Origin: Haliotis asinina
Taxonomy: Eukaryota > Mollusca > Gastropoda > Lepetellida > Haliotidae
Assembly (NCBI RefSeq): GCF_037392515.1
Contig: NC_090295.1
Coordinates: 12,357,001-12,421,000, forward strand
Reading direction: 5' to 3'
DNA length: 64,000 nucleotides
This document shows, piece by piece, positions 13,801 through 24,597 of this stretch. The translations under genes were made by a program, and so were the position numbers. The notes under the pieces were generated by a model. The model was not told where the DNA came from, made no database searches, and saw only the letters and a list, made by a program, of their open reading frames with translations. Positions within the stretch are counted from its first letter, which is position 1. The number at the start of each line of letters is the position of its first letter.

Positions 13801-16800
13801 CAACATGAGCATCGATCCGCGAAATTGGGAACCGATGACATATGTCAACCAAGTCAGCGAGTCTGACCACCCGATCCCGTTTGTCATCTCTTGTGACAAG
13901 CATAGTCGCCTTTTATGGCAAGCATGGGTTGCTGAAGACCTATTCTACCCCGGGATCTCACGGGTCAGATATCAGATGAACAGATGGCCTGTCGTCGAAT
14001 GCAGTTGGTAGTAACGATGACCGAAACGTGAGGAATCGAACTCGGGTCTTCAGCATGACGAGCCAACGCTTCAACCACAAGGCTACCCCACCGCCCCAAC
14101 AGATGTACAGAAACAAGAGGTTGAACTACGTGTAAGTAGTGATCGTAAACAAGTTATGATGTAGTAACACCGGAACTATTCTGCATTTCGTGACTAGAAA
14201 CGTTTTGCATACATAATGAACGCTTTAACTGAAAATTCAGCCATCAAAGGACAGGAAAACAAGATGTTGTTCACAATTAGCAAGTAAACATTCACATGAT
14301 TGTATCTACATAAAGAGTGGAACATGTGGAATCACATCTGGTCCCTATGGATTCACGTCTGAGAGCTTTTTTTCATAATCAATGGTTAAGACTTATAGAG
14401 TATTACTGTAGAAATATAATTTCTAAATTCGAAAATTTCTGCTGATGACAATAAGTGAGTGAATGAGTATAGTTTTACGTCGCACTCAGCAATATTCCAG
14501 CTATATGCTGGCAATTTGTAAATTACTGAGTCTGGACCAGACAATCCAGTATTCGACAGCATGGACATCGACCGACGTCACTGGGATACGATGACATGTG
14601 TCAACCACGTCAGCGATCCTTACCTGATCCCGTTACCTGTTGTGACAAACATGGGTTACTAAAGATCAGTTCTAAATAGGATCATCACGGGTGATGACAA
14701 CATCGACGACGATTCATATGTATGGTGATGGTAATGACTGACAATAATTTTAAGCAGTTTTCAAATTGTCATTGTCAAATATAAAGAATTCACTGCCAGT
14801 ATCATACCATGTAGCATTATCAACATCACATCTAGTTGTAGCTGTTGTCTTAAAACATAATTTGCTTTAACTACTGAGTAGGCAAAACTATACAAACCAA
14901 AGACGTAGAATATGGATCCCCAGCCGTTGTCAAACCCGTTGGCACAGAGGTACCCAGACAGTGCGAATGCGATGATAGTGCCCACGTGAGATCCTGCAGG
15001 TGATACGGGCATTGTCATATGAGTTTCCCAATGAATATTCATATGTCTGTATCTCTCGGATTGTGTTTCATCACAACTCAGTTAAAATGTGAAGTACCTT
15101 CCTATTTGGGGAGTGGGGTGGGGGTTCATTAGGGGAGATGTTTATCCTGCACTTCAGGCAGTGTACATGCAAAGAAACTAAAAGCAGTCTGTTTTAGTCA
15201 CGTCTTTCAGGGTCAGGTGATATGTGTGCATTACTCTACGTTGCGTTGCGTTACCTGCATAACAAACCGACATGAGTTTGCTTCTCTCGAGGGGAGGCGC
15301 CCATCTCCCCCATAGTGAATGTGTAGCAGGAAATGACACGCCCTGAGACATCCAAAAATAAAGATAAGCATCCTTTGCGAAAAAAATAAAATCAATTCAT
15401 CAGATTGTATATAAAAAGCAAGTTGAATAGAAAAAGTGTATAAAATACCACAACTGCATTTAAACGCATTTACTTCGTCACTAGCGATCGGAACCAGAAC
15501 GGTGGATCCGAGAAGGAACAGTGAGCACGAAGAAATCGGGTGATCTTCGATCTATTAGTTGTATGATCTAAAATGGAATCGGGCCAAGAGTGAGTGAGTG
15601 AGTGAGTGAATAAGGTTTTACGAAGCTTTTAACAATATTCCAGCAATAACAAGGCGGGGAAACCAGAAATGGGCTCACACATTGTACCCACGTGGGTAAT
15701 CGAACCCAGGTCTAATGTGTGTTGAGCGAACGTTTTAACCACTAGGCTACCCGACCGCCCCTAACATCGAAACCAAGCAAATAAAACAGGTGCGCGCAGA
15801 GTGGTCAATTCTGAAAGACGGATACAGAGTTTTCAGGAAACAACCAGCATTTCAAGGGTTGTATGACATTGAGAATTGTCTAAGTACGTTGAGCCATGTC
15901 CAGGAAGCTCAGGAATTTCTATTCTTTAACTTTCGAAGTACAATCACGACATCACGCGAAGATAGTTCGTCGTATATTAGTGTCATTAGATGCTGTTTGA
16001 TCAGGGCCCCGTTTCACGAAACTCCCGTAAGCCTAAGATCTCGTAACTTTTCTCGTAGCATCCATAGCTCCTGTGTTACAGTATAGGAGGTACAATGGCT
16101 ACGAGAAAACTTACGAGATCTTAGGCTACAAGCGTTTTGTGAAACGGGCCCCAGATCTATTGTACTCAGGCCCTGATAAAACTTACCACATGTAAAACGT
16201 GGAGAACATTTGGAAATTTGTCAGATCACTAACACTAGTGATGTTAGATGCATATCCTAATTATTGCGTGCACATGTTGCCAATTATTGTTTGTAAATTG
16301 TCTTGCCTTTACACGTGTTTGTGACAAAGGCGCAATCTATTTGCCAACATCTAGTATTTTAGTACAAGTTTGATTTGTTGAAACTCACCGCTGCAAATCC
16401 CATGATGAATCTCACTGCATACAAAACATACAGATTCAGACGAGCACTGACAGGGGTGAGAATGGTCCCAAGTCCGTTGACGAACATCCCGAGTCCCCAC
16501 ACCCGCCGTGCCCCGTAGCGTCCTGCCAGCCACCCTCCAGGTATTTGTGTGAAGATGTAGCCGTAGAAATACATAGCCAGAATACGCGACCTGGTGGGCT
16601 TGTTCCAGTCAAACTCTCCTCTCTGGAACACAATTACCGGTAAGGTAAATATGATCCTGGTATTTTGTGTAAAGAACCTGTGTGAGAATTCACTGAAAGT
16701 CGGGGCAACTGTACCTATACACGACGTACAGCATGTACTGATCTTTTGCAGTATTTGGGGACTACTCTGTGGCATTCTAAGGGGCTTACGAGTAACCTTA

Positions 16801-19800
16801 GAAAATAATTCAATAATTTAGTACGGAAAATTTACATGTATTTAACATTTTTTGGGTGTTCAACAATCTCATTTGCACAGTGTCACTCTTGTTTATATAA
16901 GTGAGTGAGTTTAGTTTCACGCCGCACTCAGCAACATTCCAGCTATATGGCATCGGTCTGTAAATAATCGAGTCTGGACCAGACAATCCAGCGACCAATA
17001 ACATGAGCATCGATCTGCGCAATTGGGAACCGATTATATGTGTCAACCAAGTCAGCGAGCCTGACAACCCGATCCCGTTAGTCGCCTCTTACGACAAGCA
17101 TAGTCGCCTTTTATGGCAAGCATGGGTTGCTGGCCTTTTCTACCCCGGCACCTTCACAGGTCCTTGTTTATATAACAAGGAATTCATTATTCAGAAAGAT
17201 ATCGAAGACGTATGATGCAACTACTTCTGGCAAATAAATGAGTGATATCTTATGTGCATTATTCTGGACATAGTACCTACAGGTATGACCTGATATCTTT
17301 AAAGCTGACAAAATTTACTCATGGATTTTGTTGTTTAAAATGGGCTAGAGGTTTTCAGAAAGTTTGGTCTTAACTCCGTTGTCAGTTTACACTTTTGTAA
17401 CATTATCTGACCAACCTGTAAAAACAGATGAGAGGGGAGGGCACGTTAAAGAAAAACATTCAAAAGTAGGCTTAAATGGTGAAAATATGTAGTTGAGACG
17501 GCGTGCCTGTCCTTTGATATTCTTGGATGAAACACGACATTCAGAATACTGATACCTCCACACGATGAATCATATCAGTCAAGTTATGTCACCACCCTCG
17601 CATTAGTAAGGAGTAAGGTCACGAAGCTGTTGAAGTTAAGCAAAGTTGGGCGCTAAGAGCTCTTGAGTGGGTGACCGTTTTTGACAGCTGAACACCCGTG
17701 AGTTTCTAGGACTTCAGTCCTGCCCCACAACGAAACACATGTAATATATGTGGCCTCACCTTAGGCAGGTGGTTTGTTCAAAATTGCCTCTGTTCACCTA
17801 GCAGAAAATGGTTATCATGTTGGATAAAGTCATGAGACTAGCTAGCAGTCAGCTTGTGTTATCCGGGGTAATAATCAAATTCTGATTACAGCGTCCAGTA
17901 CGCCACTAGACAGATAGATACTAGGCGCTGTATAAATGACCAATTATTATTTGTATTATTTACATTTGGTTAAAGTGGACTCTTCGTGGCATATATTCAA
18001 TATGCACACATGATTGAAATTCATGATGGACGCAATGAATGAGTTGTGTGTTGATACAGATGGCTGGCCCGAAAAGTGAAACAGAAGGCTTCCTGCTCGA
18101 TCTGCTGGGATCAAACGGGACATGGGTGTGAGCATAACTGGCTCTTTACTGCAGTTATTTATTAATCGTAGTCTGTAAATATGAATAGCCAGAATGACCA
18201 TAATATTACTCACCCGTTGAAGATACTGCAGTGTAATATTTGTACGGCAATACTGAACTAGTGTAATACCGCTTGACGTATGACGCCAAAATGGTTCAAA
18301 GTTGTGACGTCACAATGCTAATGCCAATGTCGCAATTTTACTGGACCTTGCTTGACTCACGGAAAGCTGAGAGTCCTCACACTGTAGGGAATTTCGCGGC
18401 AGTTTCTGTCAATTTATGTTGGCGAGCAATAAACAGAATACAACACTCGCTTCCGTGAAATATCAGCAAATATCAGTGAAGTACAGATATTGTACTTGCC
18501 ATTGTGTCATAAAGATATGATAATTGATTACCTGAGTAGTTGTTGAGATAGCTTGTTCCAAAATGCCACATGCATCATCAAGAACATCAAGAGACCCCGA
18601 CGTCGACGTCACGTTGAGTCCAGAGCTGTTGTCATCTGATGTGAAGTTCGACGTCGCCGACCGCACCATGCAGATGATGGCCACGCTGATGTTGACGCGA
18701 GTGGCGTAAACGAAAACGAAACCGAAGAAGGACACGTAAGCCAGAATCCATCGTCTGGCGAATGGGCTGACTGCAAGGAAATATATATCCCGGTGAACAA
18801 TCAAGATTGCGTCGACTCAGTGCAATATCAATGTACTCTATGTCATACCGTTTCTGTATATCACAACCAATAGTCTGATCAGGTGCTTTTGTGTGTTTGT
18901 GAAACCTCGCACATCGCAATAGTCCACCCATAAGGTGACGGTCTGTAAATGAAGGAGTCTAGCACGGAAATCCAGGGATTAACAGCATGAGCATCGGTTT
19001 ATGAAGCTGGTATACAATGACATGTGTCAACCAAGTCTGACCACCGGATCAAATTAGACGCATCTTACGACTGCGATCAAGACCATATTATTGTCAATAG
19101 TATAAAGATACCCTCCAGGACAAACATATTTAGTAGTGGCTGTGTAGACATTAAGGTGCACTGTTGGGTTCGGACGGATATTCCAGATTGACGGCGGCGG
19201 TCTGTAAATAATCGACCGGTGATCAACAGCATGAGCATCGATCTACACAACTGACATACGACGACGTGTCAACAAACCAACCAACCAACCGATAGTGTTA
19301 GTCGCCTATAGTGTTAGTCGCCGATAGTGTTAGTTGCCTATTACGACAAGCATGGATTGCAGAAAACCACGTTGTGTCGATGACCAAACTGCAGTTGGTC
19401 GGGCGATGAGAAAAAACTGTTTCCCAAAAATAAGAGGACATTTTGCCAATCCCTAAGAGGATTTATAATGAAAACGTCTTAAAGTCTGAAGGAGTAAGTG
19501 AGTGAGTGAGTGAGTTTGGTTTTACGCCGCTTTTAGCAATATTCCAGCAATATCACGGCGGGGCACACCAGAAAATGGGCCTCACACATTGTACCCATGT
19601 GGGGATTCGAACCCGGGTCTTCGGCGTGTAATGATTAAGTAAGGAGGTTTACAGAACTATTCGGAAAAATACTTTTCTCTAGAGTCGTAGGGCATATGTG
19701 TATAGTCCGTTTGGCTCAAAAGCGGACCGATGAATTGCAATGTCACTCGAAAACTAATAACCATAGCATAGCCAATGAAACGCTGATCATAATCAAAAGA

Positions 19801-21796
19801 TCACTTCAACTCTCTCAGGTTTTTGCAGAATTTTTGTCCAAATAATAAAAAGCTTGTTTAACAATCTATCATTATCAACTATGCTTTCTCGCACACATGG
19901 CTGTCCCTTTTTCTGCACTCCTCCCTCGTAACAAATAGTGAACTGTCTCAATAATTTCATGATGGTTAGTTAAACAAATATTTTTTTTTCAAGGAAAAAT
20001 ATTCTGCACAAAATTCAGTGATGTGATGTTCTGATTATGATCATGCTGTTGGTCACTGGATTGTCTGGTCCAGACTCGATTATTTAAAGACCGCCGCCAT
20101 ATAGCTGGAATATTGTTGAAGGCGGCGTACAACTAAACTGACTGACTCACTCATCACACTGGGCCACAACTTCAGGAGGAAAGAGAGCATTACAATTTTC
20201 TTGATCTGCACGTGATGTCCATGTGAAACCTGATGTTCTATATACACTTTGTTGTATTCCCTAATATCTCTCCATATTGTCGGTAACACAGCACTCACCA
20301 CTTCACCGAAAATTCCGTCCAACATATACCCTGCTTCAAATAGCGTCCATTCTTTGAGCAACACATGCGGTATCCATTCGCTTTTGTCAACACATGAAGA
20401 GGGATCGTTTCTTGCATTACATAATCAGGACGTCCGTTTCCTACTGTTCATCAGCACGGTTTATACACTATGCATGTGAATCAAGCGGCTCTCCCTTTTA
20501 GTATCGCGAAAAACAATAGTCTGTTTACATGTATATTTAGCATGTAAACGTTTATATTAATTCACAAACTGTTTATTCTGGGGCGGTATGTGCATGCATA
20601 ATGTTCTTATTTATCAATCTGGATTTCAGGGGTGAAATATATACAGTTTTATCAACTTCAGAAATGTTTTGACATTCTGGAAGCCCATTCACAGGTAACC
20701 ATGACACTGAATAGAGCTAATTTAAGTTCATGAAGAACAAATTTCTGCTTTTGATATGGAGTGAGTTTCATTTTACGCCATACTCAACAATATTGAGTTG
20801 GCGGTCTGAAAATAATCGAGCCTGGACCAGACAATCTAGTGATCAACAGCATGACCATCGATCTTCTCAACTGGGAACCGACAACATGTGTCAGCCAAGT
20901 CAGCGAGCCTGACCACCCGATCACGTAAGTGGCCTCTTAGGACAAGCTTGGGTTACTGAAGACCAATTCTACCGTGGATCTTCATGGGTCGCTATCGTTA
21001 TAGAAGTGGACAAGGTCGATTCATTTCACGCTGCTTAGGATTATAGTATTGTGGTTTTATCACGGCGAACCAGAAGAAGGGCTGATTCCACGCTATATGT
21101 AGTTTTCGTTTTGTTTATTAGCGCAACAGACATCAATAGTCCAGCAACTTGAAGGCGGGCTGTAATTGATCGAGCATAGACCAGACAGTCCAATGTTTGA
21201 TGTCATGAACACCGATCTACGATGACACGGATGAATCAACACAACGACCATCCGATCTCGATAGTCACCTCTTCAAAAAATAATAAAAAAAACATTGGCT
21301 GATGATAGTATTTTCTAATACAGTCCTTCACGAGTCTCATGATACATGGGGGGGTATTAATAGTAATATACAGCCCGTGAAGGTCTACCCGGGGTAGAAA
21401 AGGCCTTCAGAAACCCATGCTGGCCATAAAAGGCGACTATACTTGTAGGAGTCGACTAACGCTATCGGGTGGCCAAGCTCGCTGACTTGGTTGACACATG
21501 TCATCGGTTCCCAATTGTGCAGATCGATGCTCATATTGTTGATCGCTGGATTGTCTGGTCTAGACTCGATTATTTACAGACCACCGCCAAATAGCTGGAC
21601 TATTGCTGAGTGCGGCGTATAACTAAACTCACTCACTCAGCAGTAATATTCCTCTGTTCACAAAGAACCTTCAGTTTGAAACATACATTACTTGATGGAC
21701 ACAAGAGAACTTACCAGCGTCCTCGTCCTTGACCTTTTGACCTGCTACCTGCTGTTTCATGAGCTGACCATCGCCCGATTGGTCAGACATAGTCAT
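7664..21796 (-). CDS. Gene A: SLC17 family (sialin-like) anion transporter, 11 coding exons
   Basis: Major facilitator superfamily transporter of the SLC17 group, which moves organic anions (sialic acid, glutamate, aspartate, nucleotides or phosphate, depending on the member) across lysosomal, vesicle or plasma membranes. Coding exons, in order: 21796-21715, 18770-18532, 16622-16389, 15342-15255, 14993-14898, 13643-13513, 12665-12516, 12028-11896, 11622-11472, 10645-10555, 7873-7664. Every junction has AG/GT and the phases join without a break, giving 534 residues, close to human sialin (about 495). Family motifs seen: [10 protein letters not shown] in TM1 (Arg52), a luminal loop with NFT, NSS and NVT sequons, FDW followed by YFYGY and [11 protein letters not shown] (TM2-3 and loop), [19 protein letters not shown] after TM4, [30 protein letters not shown] and a final GEWQ-like EEW motif. 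Its substrate cannot be told from sequence. B is its tandem paralogue and C a more distant one. Confidence 0.93.
7921..8169 (-). repeat. SINE, long-head family, 5' truncated, with target-site duplication
   Basis: Flanked by the direct repeat TAAAGGTGACTA (7911-7922 and 8166-8177), so a fairly recent insertion. Lies in gene A intron 10, about 40 bp upstream of the exon 11 acceptor in gene orientation. Confidence 0.9.
8300..8450 (-). repeat. SINE fragment, long-head family, old
   Basis: GTGATCAACAACATGAGTATCG to GAAAACCAATTCTAACC. Confidence 0.6.
8451..9806. other. Gene A intron 10, no recognised element
   Basis: A minus-strand frame at 9024-8800 with [18 protein letters not shown] and CAKRCRL is protein-like but unassigned. 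Confidence 0.35.
9807..10440 (-). mobile_element. LINE (non-LTR retrotransposon) reverse transcriptase relic
   Basis: On the minus strand, fragments of a reverse transcriptase are readable: [14 protein letters not shown], then [18 protein letters not shown], then NRGQLSRNE, and nearer 9830-9990 [18 protein letters not shown] and [20 protein letters not shown]. These match the palm-to-C-terminal part of molluscan LINE ORF2 proteins. Stops and frame changes are frequent, so it is an old 5'-truncated copy. It lies in gene A intron 10. Confidence 0.7.
10555..10645 (-). CDS. Gene A exon 10 (TM10-TM11)
   Basis: 91 nt, phase 2 to 0, acceptor TTGCAG, donor GTAAGT. The split codon gives Asn, then [18 protein letters not shown] and [12 protein letters not shown], matching sialin [20 protein letters not shown]. 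Confidence 0.94.
11047..11290 (-). repeat. SINE, long-head family
   Basis: GAGTGAGTGATTGAGTTTAGC to CTTCATGGATCC; forms an inverted pair with the next SINE. Confidence 0.85.
11321..11455 (+). repeat. SINE, long-head family, 5' truncated
   Basis: CCCAATTGCGCAGATCGATG to GCGGCGTAAAACTGAACTC; its tail lies about 17 bp from the gene A exon 9 donor. Confidence 0.85.
11472..11622 (-). CDS. Gene A exon 9 (TM9-TM10)
   Basis: 151 nt, phase 1 to 2, acceptor TTTCAG, donor GTACGT. Encodes [20 protein letters not shown] and ends [11 protein letters not shown] plus two bases. The tail of a SINE begins about 20 bp beyond the donor. Confidence 0.93.
11896..12028 (-). CDS. Gene A exon 8 (TM8, GQVAD loop)
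   Basis: 133 nt, phase 0 to 1, acceptor TTACAG, donor GTTTGT. Encodes [20 protein letters not shown] then QVADFVRAK and VRKICQNT. About 85 percent identical to gene B at base level, clearly less than exons 3-7. Confidence 0.94.
12279..12510. repeat. Short tandem repeats in gene A intron 7
   Basis: Two copies of TTGATTGACGTCAG followed by CTCTGGCAGATCAA (12279-12385), then a GTGACATG / GTGTCATG run (12415-12505) that abuts the exon 7 donor at 12515. Confidence 0.7.
12516..12665 (-). CDS. Gene A exon 7 (central loop to TM7)
   Basis: 150 nt in phase 0, acceptor TTTCAG, donor GTTTGT. Encodes [18 protein letters not shown], then the family motifs NNWTNYTL and LPTFMKEVL. About three bases differ from gene B exon 7. 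Confidence 0.95.
13513..13643 (-). CDS. Gene A exon 6 (TM6 and start of central cytosolic loop)
   Basis: 131 nt, phase 1 to 0, acceptor TCGTAG, donor GTACGA. Encodes [20 protein letters not shown] and then [15 protein letters not shown]. By eye it differs from gene B exon 6 at a single base. Confidence 0.94.
13692..13966 (-). repeat. SINE, long-head family, full length
   Basis: Ends ATCTCACGGGTC and is followed by AGATATCAGATGAACAGA, a flank also seen after the SINE at 56013-56280. Confidence 0.9.
14028..14098 (-). repeat. SINE head, tRNA type
   Basis: GGAATCGAACTCGGGTCTTC and GGCTACCCCACCGCCCC; only the tRNA-like part is clear. Confidence 0.7.
14453..14692 (-). repeat. SINE, long-head family, old
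   Basis: GTGAGTGAATGAGTATAGTTT to GATCATCACGGGTG. Confidence 0.8.
14898..14993 (-). CDS. Gene A exon 5 (TM5)
   Basis: 96 nt, phase 1 to 1, acceptor CTGCAG. Encodes [16 protein letters not shown] then [15 protein letters not shown]. The donor is a weak GTTTGT, the same as in B but unlike gene C. Confidence 0.93.
15255..15342 (-). CDS. Gene A exon 4 (TM4 end, WAPPLER signature)
   Basis: 88 nt between acceptor TCTCAG and donor GTAACG, phase 0 to 1. Encodes [14 protein letters not shown] then [16 protein letters not shown], the most conserved SLC17 block; His193 aligns with sialin His183. The first residues complete TM4. Confidence 0.93.
15590..15762 (-). repeat. SINE, tRNA-head family, full length
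   Basis: (GTGA)n, AATATTCCAGCAATAACAAGG, AATCGAACCCAGGTC, AACCACTAGGCTACCCGACC. Confidence 0.85.
16004..16152. mobile_element. Palindromic MITE, 149 bp
   Basis: Near-perfect palindrome with ends GGGCCCCGTTTCACGAAAC and GTTTTGTGAAACGGGCCCC; arms contain CTAAGATCTCGTAA. Same family as 40475-40624. Lies in gene A intron 3. Confidence 0.8.
16389..16622 (-). CDS. Gene A exon 3 (TM2-TM4)
   Basis: 234 nt, phase 0 at both ends, acceptor TTCCAG, donor GTGAGT. Encodes RGEFDW, then [20 protein letters not shown] and up to RFIMGFAA. The Arg of RYG aligns with sialin Lys136. Only about six bases differ from gene B exon 3. Confidence 0.95.
16899..17163 (-). repeat. SINE, long-head family, full length
   Basis: GTGAGTGAGTTTAGTTTCACG to CACCTTCACAGGTCC. 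Confidence 0.9.
17590..17955 (+). repeat. 5S rRNA-derived SINE
   Basis: The head GTCACGAAGCTGTTGAAGTTAAGC followed by TTGGGCGCTAAGAGCTCTTGAGTGGGTGACCG follows the 3' half of 5S rRNA (GGAAGCTAAGC..GGGC..GTTAGTACTTGGATGGGTGACC). A long body ends in CGCTGTATAAATGACCAATTATTATT. This is the SINE3-type head, distinct from all other SINEs in the window. Gene A intron 2. Confidence 0.75.
18532..18770 (-). CDS. Gene A exon 2 (TM1 and luminal loop)
   Basis: Acceptor TTGCAG, donor GTAATC, 239 nt, ends in phase 0. Encodes [13 protein letters not shown]1 with [10 protein letters not shown], and a luminal loop carrying NFT, NSS and NVT glycosylation sequons. Confidence 0.93.
18922..19070 (-). repeat. SINE fragment, long-head family, old
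   Basis: GTCTGTAAATGAAGGAGTCTA to GATCAAATTAGACGC. Confidence 0.65.
19175..19365 (-). repeat. SINE fragment, long-head family, with a small internal repeat
   Basis: GGCGGCGGTCTGTAAATAATC onward. The GATAGTGTTAGTCGCC part is tandemly tripled near 19290-19340. Confidence 0.65.
19496..19629 (-). repeat. SINE, tRNA-head family, head truncated
   Basis: GTGAGTGAGTGAGTTTGGTTT to CGAACCCGGGTCTTCGGCGTG. Confidence 0.85.
20043..20154 (+). repeat. SINE, long-head family, 3' part
   Basis: GGTCACTGGATTGTCTGGTCC to ACTGACTGACTCACTC. Confidence 0.85.
20759..20990 (-). repeat. SINE, long-head family
   Basis: GAGTGAGTTTCATTTTACGCC to GATCTTCATGGGTC. Confidence 0.8.
21115..21300 (-). repeat. SINE fragment, long-head family, very old
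   Basis: CAGACAGTCCAATGTTTGATG and GACCATCCGATCTCGATAGTC. Confidence 0.5.
21373..21640 (+). repeat. SINE, long-head family, full length
   Basis: GCCCGTGAAGGTCTACCCGG to AACTAAACTCACTCACTCAG; about 75 bp from gene A exon 1, in intron 1. Confidence 0.9.
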
Positions 21797-21823
21797 TGAT
21801 GATTCCTGAGTAGAGTAGATGCG
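21715..21823 (-). CDS. Gene A exon 1 (5' UTR part and first 27 codons)
   Basis: The acceptor GTTTCAG precedes position 21823, so an upstream non-coding exon must exist but was not located. The coding part runs from the ATG at 21796 to 21715 and begins [12 protein letters not shown]; it is hydrophilic and cytosolic. The second Met, two codons in, could also initiate. It ends GCT G before the donor GTAAGT (phase 1), which pairs with the two leading bases of exon 2 to make Val28. Confidence 0.85.
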
Positions 21824-22387
21824 CTGAAACATTACTGTTTTTGAGTTTGTAAATACGTCAGAGATGTTTTAAATGCATATGGCAGGTGTCCGTGATAAAA
21901 CGTAGAAGACTGAAACAAACAAAAGGCTCCAGTCAGGACACAATCTAGGGAACATTTTCAGAATCAGGAATTAAAGAGTTATACGCCTGCAGAACTACAG
22001 TGAAGAGCTACCATGGCAGATATCTTGAAATTTTATGCACGCTTCAAAATGACAAATTTGACATGACGGTTATGTGTATTGATTCCTGACAGTAATTAAC
22101 TCATGAAGAAAATATTGCTGTTTACACAACGCAAGAATATGCTGGCACTAGAAATGGTTAGAGGTCCGTCCATAAACAAATCATAAACTACTGCTTGACA
22201 TGTATTAGATGAGAATGTTCTGGAGGGCGTTCCCATATATGCAAATTGGGGTCATTTGTCAGGTCGTGGCTCATCTAATACTGGTTCATCAGTAACGAAA
22301 CACCACAGTTTCGAACAGATTCCATGACGCGTAAAAGACTAATGATGTAAATTATAAGATCGATAGGTCATACGTTTTGTTTATTTG

Positions 22388-22620
22388 TTTTTCAGTGTCG
22401 CATTCAATAATATTCCAGCTATATTGCGGCGGTCAATAAATAAAAAAAAAGGTAGTGTAGCCAGACAATCCTGTGATCAGCATGACGAGCATGTATCTAC
22501 GCTATTGGTATCGATGGCATGTGTCAACCAAATCAGCGAGTCTGCCCACATGATCATGTAGGTCTTCTCTTTCCACAAGCATGGGTTACTGAAAGCCAAT
22601 ATTCTAAAACGGACCTTCAT
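22388..22620 (-). repeat. SINE, long-head family, old
   Basis: AATATTCCAGCTATATTGCGG to GGACCTTCATCG. Confidence 0.75.
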
Positions 22621-22789
22621 CGTTTCCAGCAGTTACATCAGTGTTACAATTACTGTCTGTTTGCATCGAAAACATACCTTTGAATTTCACTTTAAACACA
22701 AAAGGTAAATCAAATAAAGTGAAACTAAGATTGCGAATCCCCACAATTTTCCCTTGCTCACTGGACATTTAAACTTCAGAATTGTATTC

Positions 22790-23036
22790 AACTGAGCATA
22801 AATGTTGTTCAAGACACGATCATAGATTCAAATCGCCAATATTGATTTGTACTACAAGGGGGTAAGCATGGAAGTTGGAACAGTTAAACAAATGCGATGT
22901 GCGGTTCGTGCGTTAACCTATACCAGCCCTAGTTGTTCTCGGTGTTTCATTTAATGCGCATACCCCCTTGTAATACAAATCAGTAATAGCAATTTCAAAC
23001 TATGATCGGTTGTTGAACAACTTTTATCCTCAGTCG
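22790..23036. mobile_element. Fold-back / MITE-like element with about 90-bp inverted repeats
   Basis: The left arm includes TGTTGTTCAA, GATCATAG, TTGATTTGTACTACAAGGGGG; the right arm gives CCCCCTTGTAATACAAATC, CTATGATC, TTGAACAAC in reverse. The arms enclose a loop of about 60 bp. No coding content; non-autonomous DNA transposon type. Confidence 0.65.
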
Positions 23037-23340
23037 GCAGGATTATCCAAAGTCACAGTGCCCACACACCACGGTGCTGGTAATATGCGAGACGCAGCAG
23101 ACAGAATGAAACATGAGGACAATAAAATATATGATTTTACGTTTGTACTAAATCACGTGCTTCCGATTTTTTAAGAAAAAAAATATGTATAAATTAATAA
23201 GCAACGATCAGCCAACAGTATCAAATAGTACGTAATCCTTAAAATATTATGAATATATATAAGAGTCTCATTGCTCACTATGTATGTATTGAAGCTACAA
23301 GAAACGTTTTCCTACAGATAGGTAGCCATTCATTCGAATA

Positions 23341-23513
23341 CGGGGTGGTGGGGTAGTGTAGTGGTTAAAGCAATCGCTCGTCACGCCGAAGATCCGGGTT
23401 CCACTCCCCACGTGGGTACAAGGTGTGAAGTCTACCAATTCTGATGTCCTCTCGCCTTGGCATTGTTGGAATACTGCTAAAAACGGCGTAAAACTAAACT
23501 CACTCACTCACTC
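23341..23513 (+). repeat. SINE, tRNA-head family, full length, sense
   Basis: Begins GGGGTGGTGGGGTAGTGTAG; A-box region TAGTGGTTAAAGC, B-box GGGTTCCACTCC; ends CGGCGTAAAACTAAACTCAC. The clearest sense copy of this family. Confidence 0.9.
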
Positions 23514-24481
23514 GAATGCATTATCCCAGACTGACATGCTAATGTATGCAAATGATACCTCTGTATTGCATTTCTAATAGCGACATTAGTTTTGCCGTGG
23601 ACAATAAATGGAGCCATTATTTTGACCACAGATTAACAAAACACCTCATTTGGCTGAACATATTATTTCCAATCAATAGTGGCAAGAATGTCTTTCACAG
23701 ATACATGCACAAACCAATGAATACTGATTTCCGAACTATTTATTGCCGATGTATCTCTCGATGGTCTCCGCTGAATATGATCAAATAATATAATATCTAT
23801 AAAACAACGATGATTGATTGATATGTTCTGCTCCCCACTTTCATAACAGACATTAAAATGATCGTATATTCTTTTACTATTTTTCGACATGACACTTTCC
23901 CAAATGGTTTACGCACAATTTCCTTCACGCACGGATCACCCCATGCAGATTCATTCACACATGATCAAACCCAGGTCCTCACTCCAAACACATTCAGTCA
24001 CCAGTATATGCATATATACTATAACGAGCGCTCATGTTCTCAACTTGAAACGTCTGTTAGCCGTGAACTTTTCCCGGAACTGCCTCGAAAGTGCTTCGTA
24101 ATATGGTGATGGCAGCTTCGACATATCCGAATACCGTCATAACCGGTACAGCAGATCGGACAGGCTTTTCCTTCTTTAGCGGTAATAATGACAGATATTT
24201 CAAGTTTTGATTTCTTCTACTCAATTGTTTTAAACACTCAGTAAAATCCACTTGCGAATCTCCCACTAACGAAATATACTTCGTTCTGCGTAAAAGTTGA
24301 TTAACAGTAAAATTCCAGTCATATCTCTTTGATGCGGTGGTTAAGCTAATTATGTAATATGACTACGAAACCTGTTTCTTATTTAAATAAAAAAATGTAA
24401 GGTTATAGAATTCGTTGACGTTAACTTTTTACGCAAATTGCTTCTCGTTAAAAGAAACATGCTACTATACATGCCATGTGG

Positions 24482-24597
24482 AGAGTGAGTGAGTGAGTGA
24501 GTGAGTTACGTTTTACGTCGCACTCAGCAATATTCCAGCTATATGGCGGAGGTCTGTAAATAATCGAGTCTGGACCAGACAATCCAGTGATCAACAG
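24482..24597 (-). repeat. SINE, long-head family, 3' part
   Basis: (GTGA)n to CAGTGATCAACAGTG. Confidence 0.85.

Noticed and set aside
16436-16633. Cys/Ser-rich frames antisense or out of frame at transporter exons (for example 16436-16633 and 38770-38967)
   Set aside because: Alternative frames of exon 3 in genes A and B; the SLC17 frame is the conserved one.
17600-17700. Functional 5S rRNA gene
   Set aside because: Only the 3' half is 5S-like, with many changes, and it is fused to a SINE body.
20080-20364. Minus-strand frame with [18 protein letters not shown]
   Set aside because: Part of it is a SINE; the rest shares only a short GGTGAAGT-type phrase with 8990-9010, which could be chance.
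23341-23420. tRNA gene on the plus strand
   Set aside because: A and B boxes are present but the arms do not pair into a tRNA and the sequence continues as a SINE; the same applies to the other tRNA-like heads.
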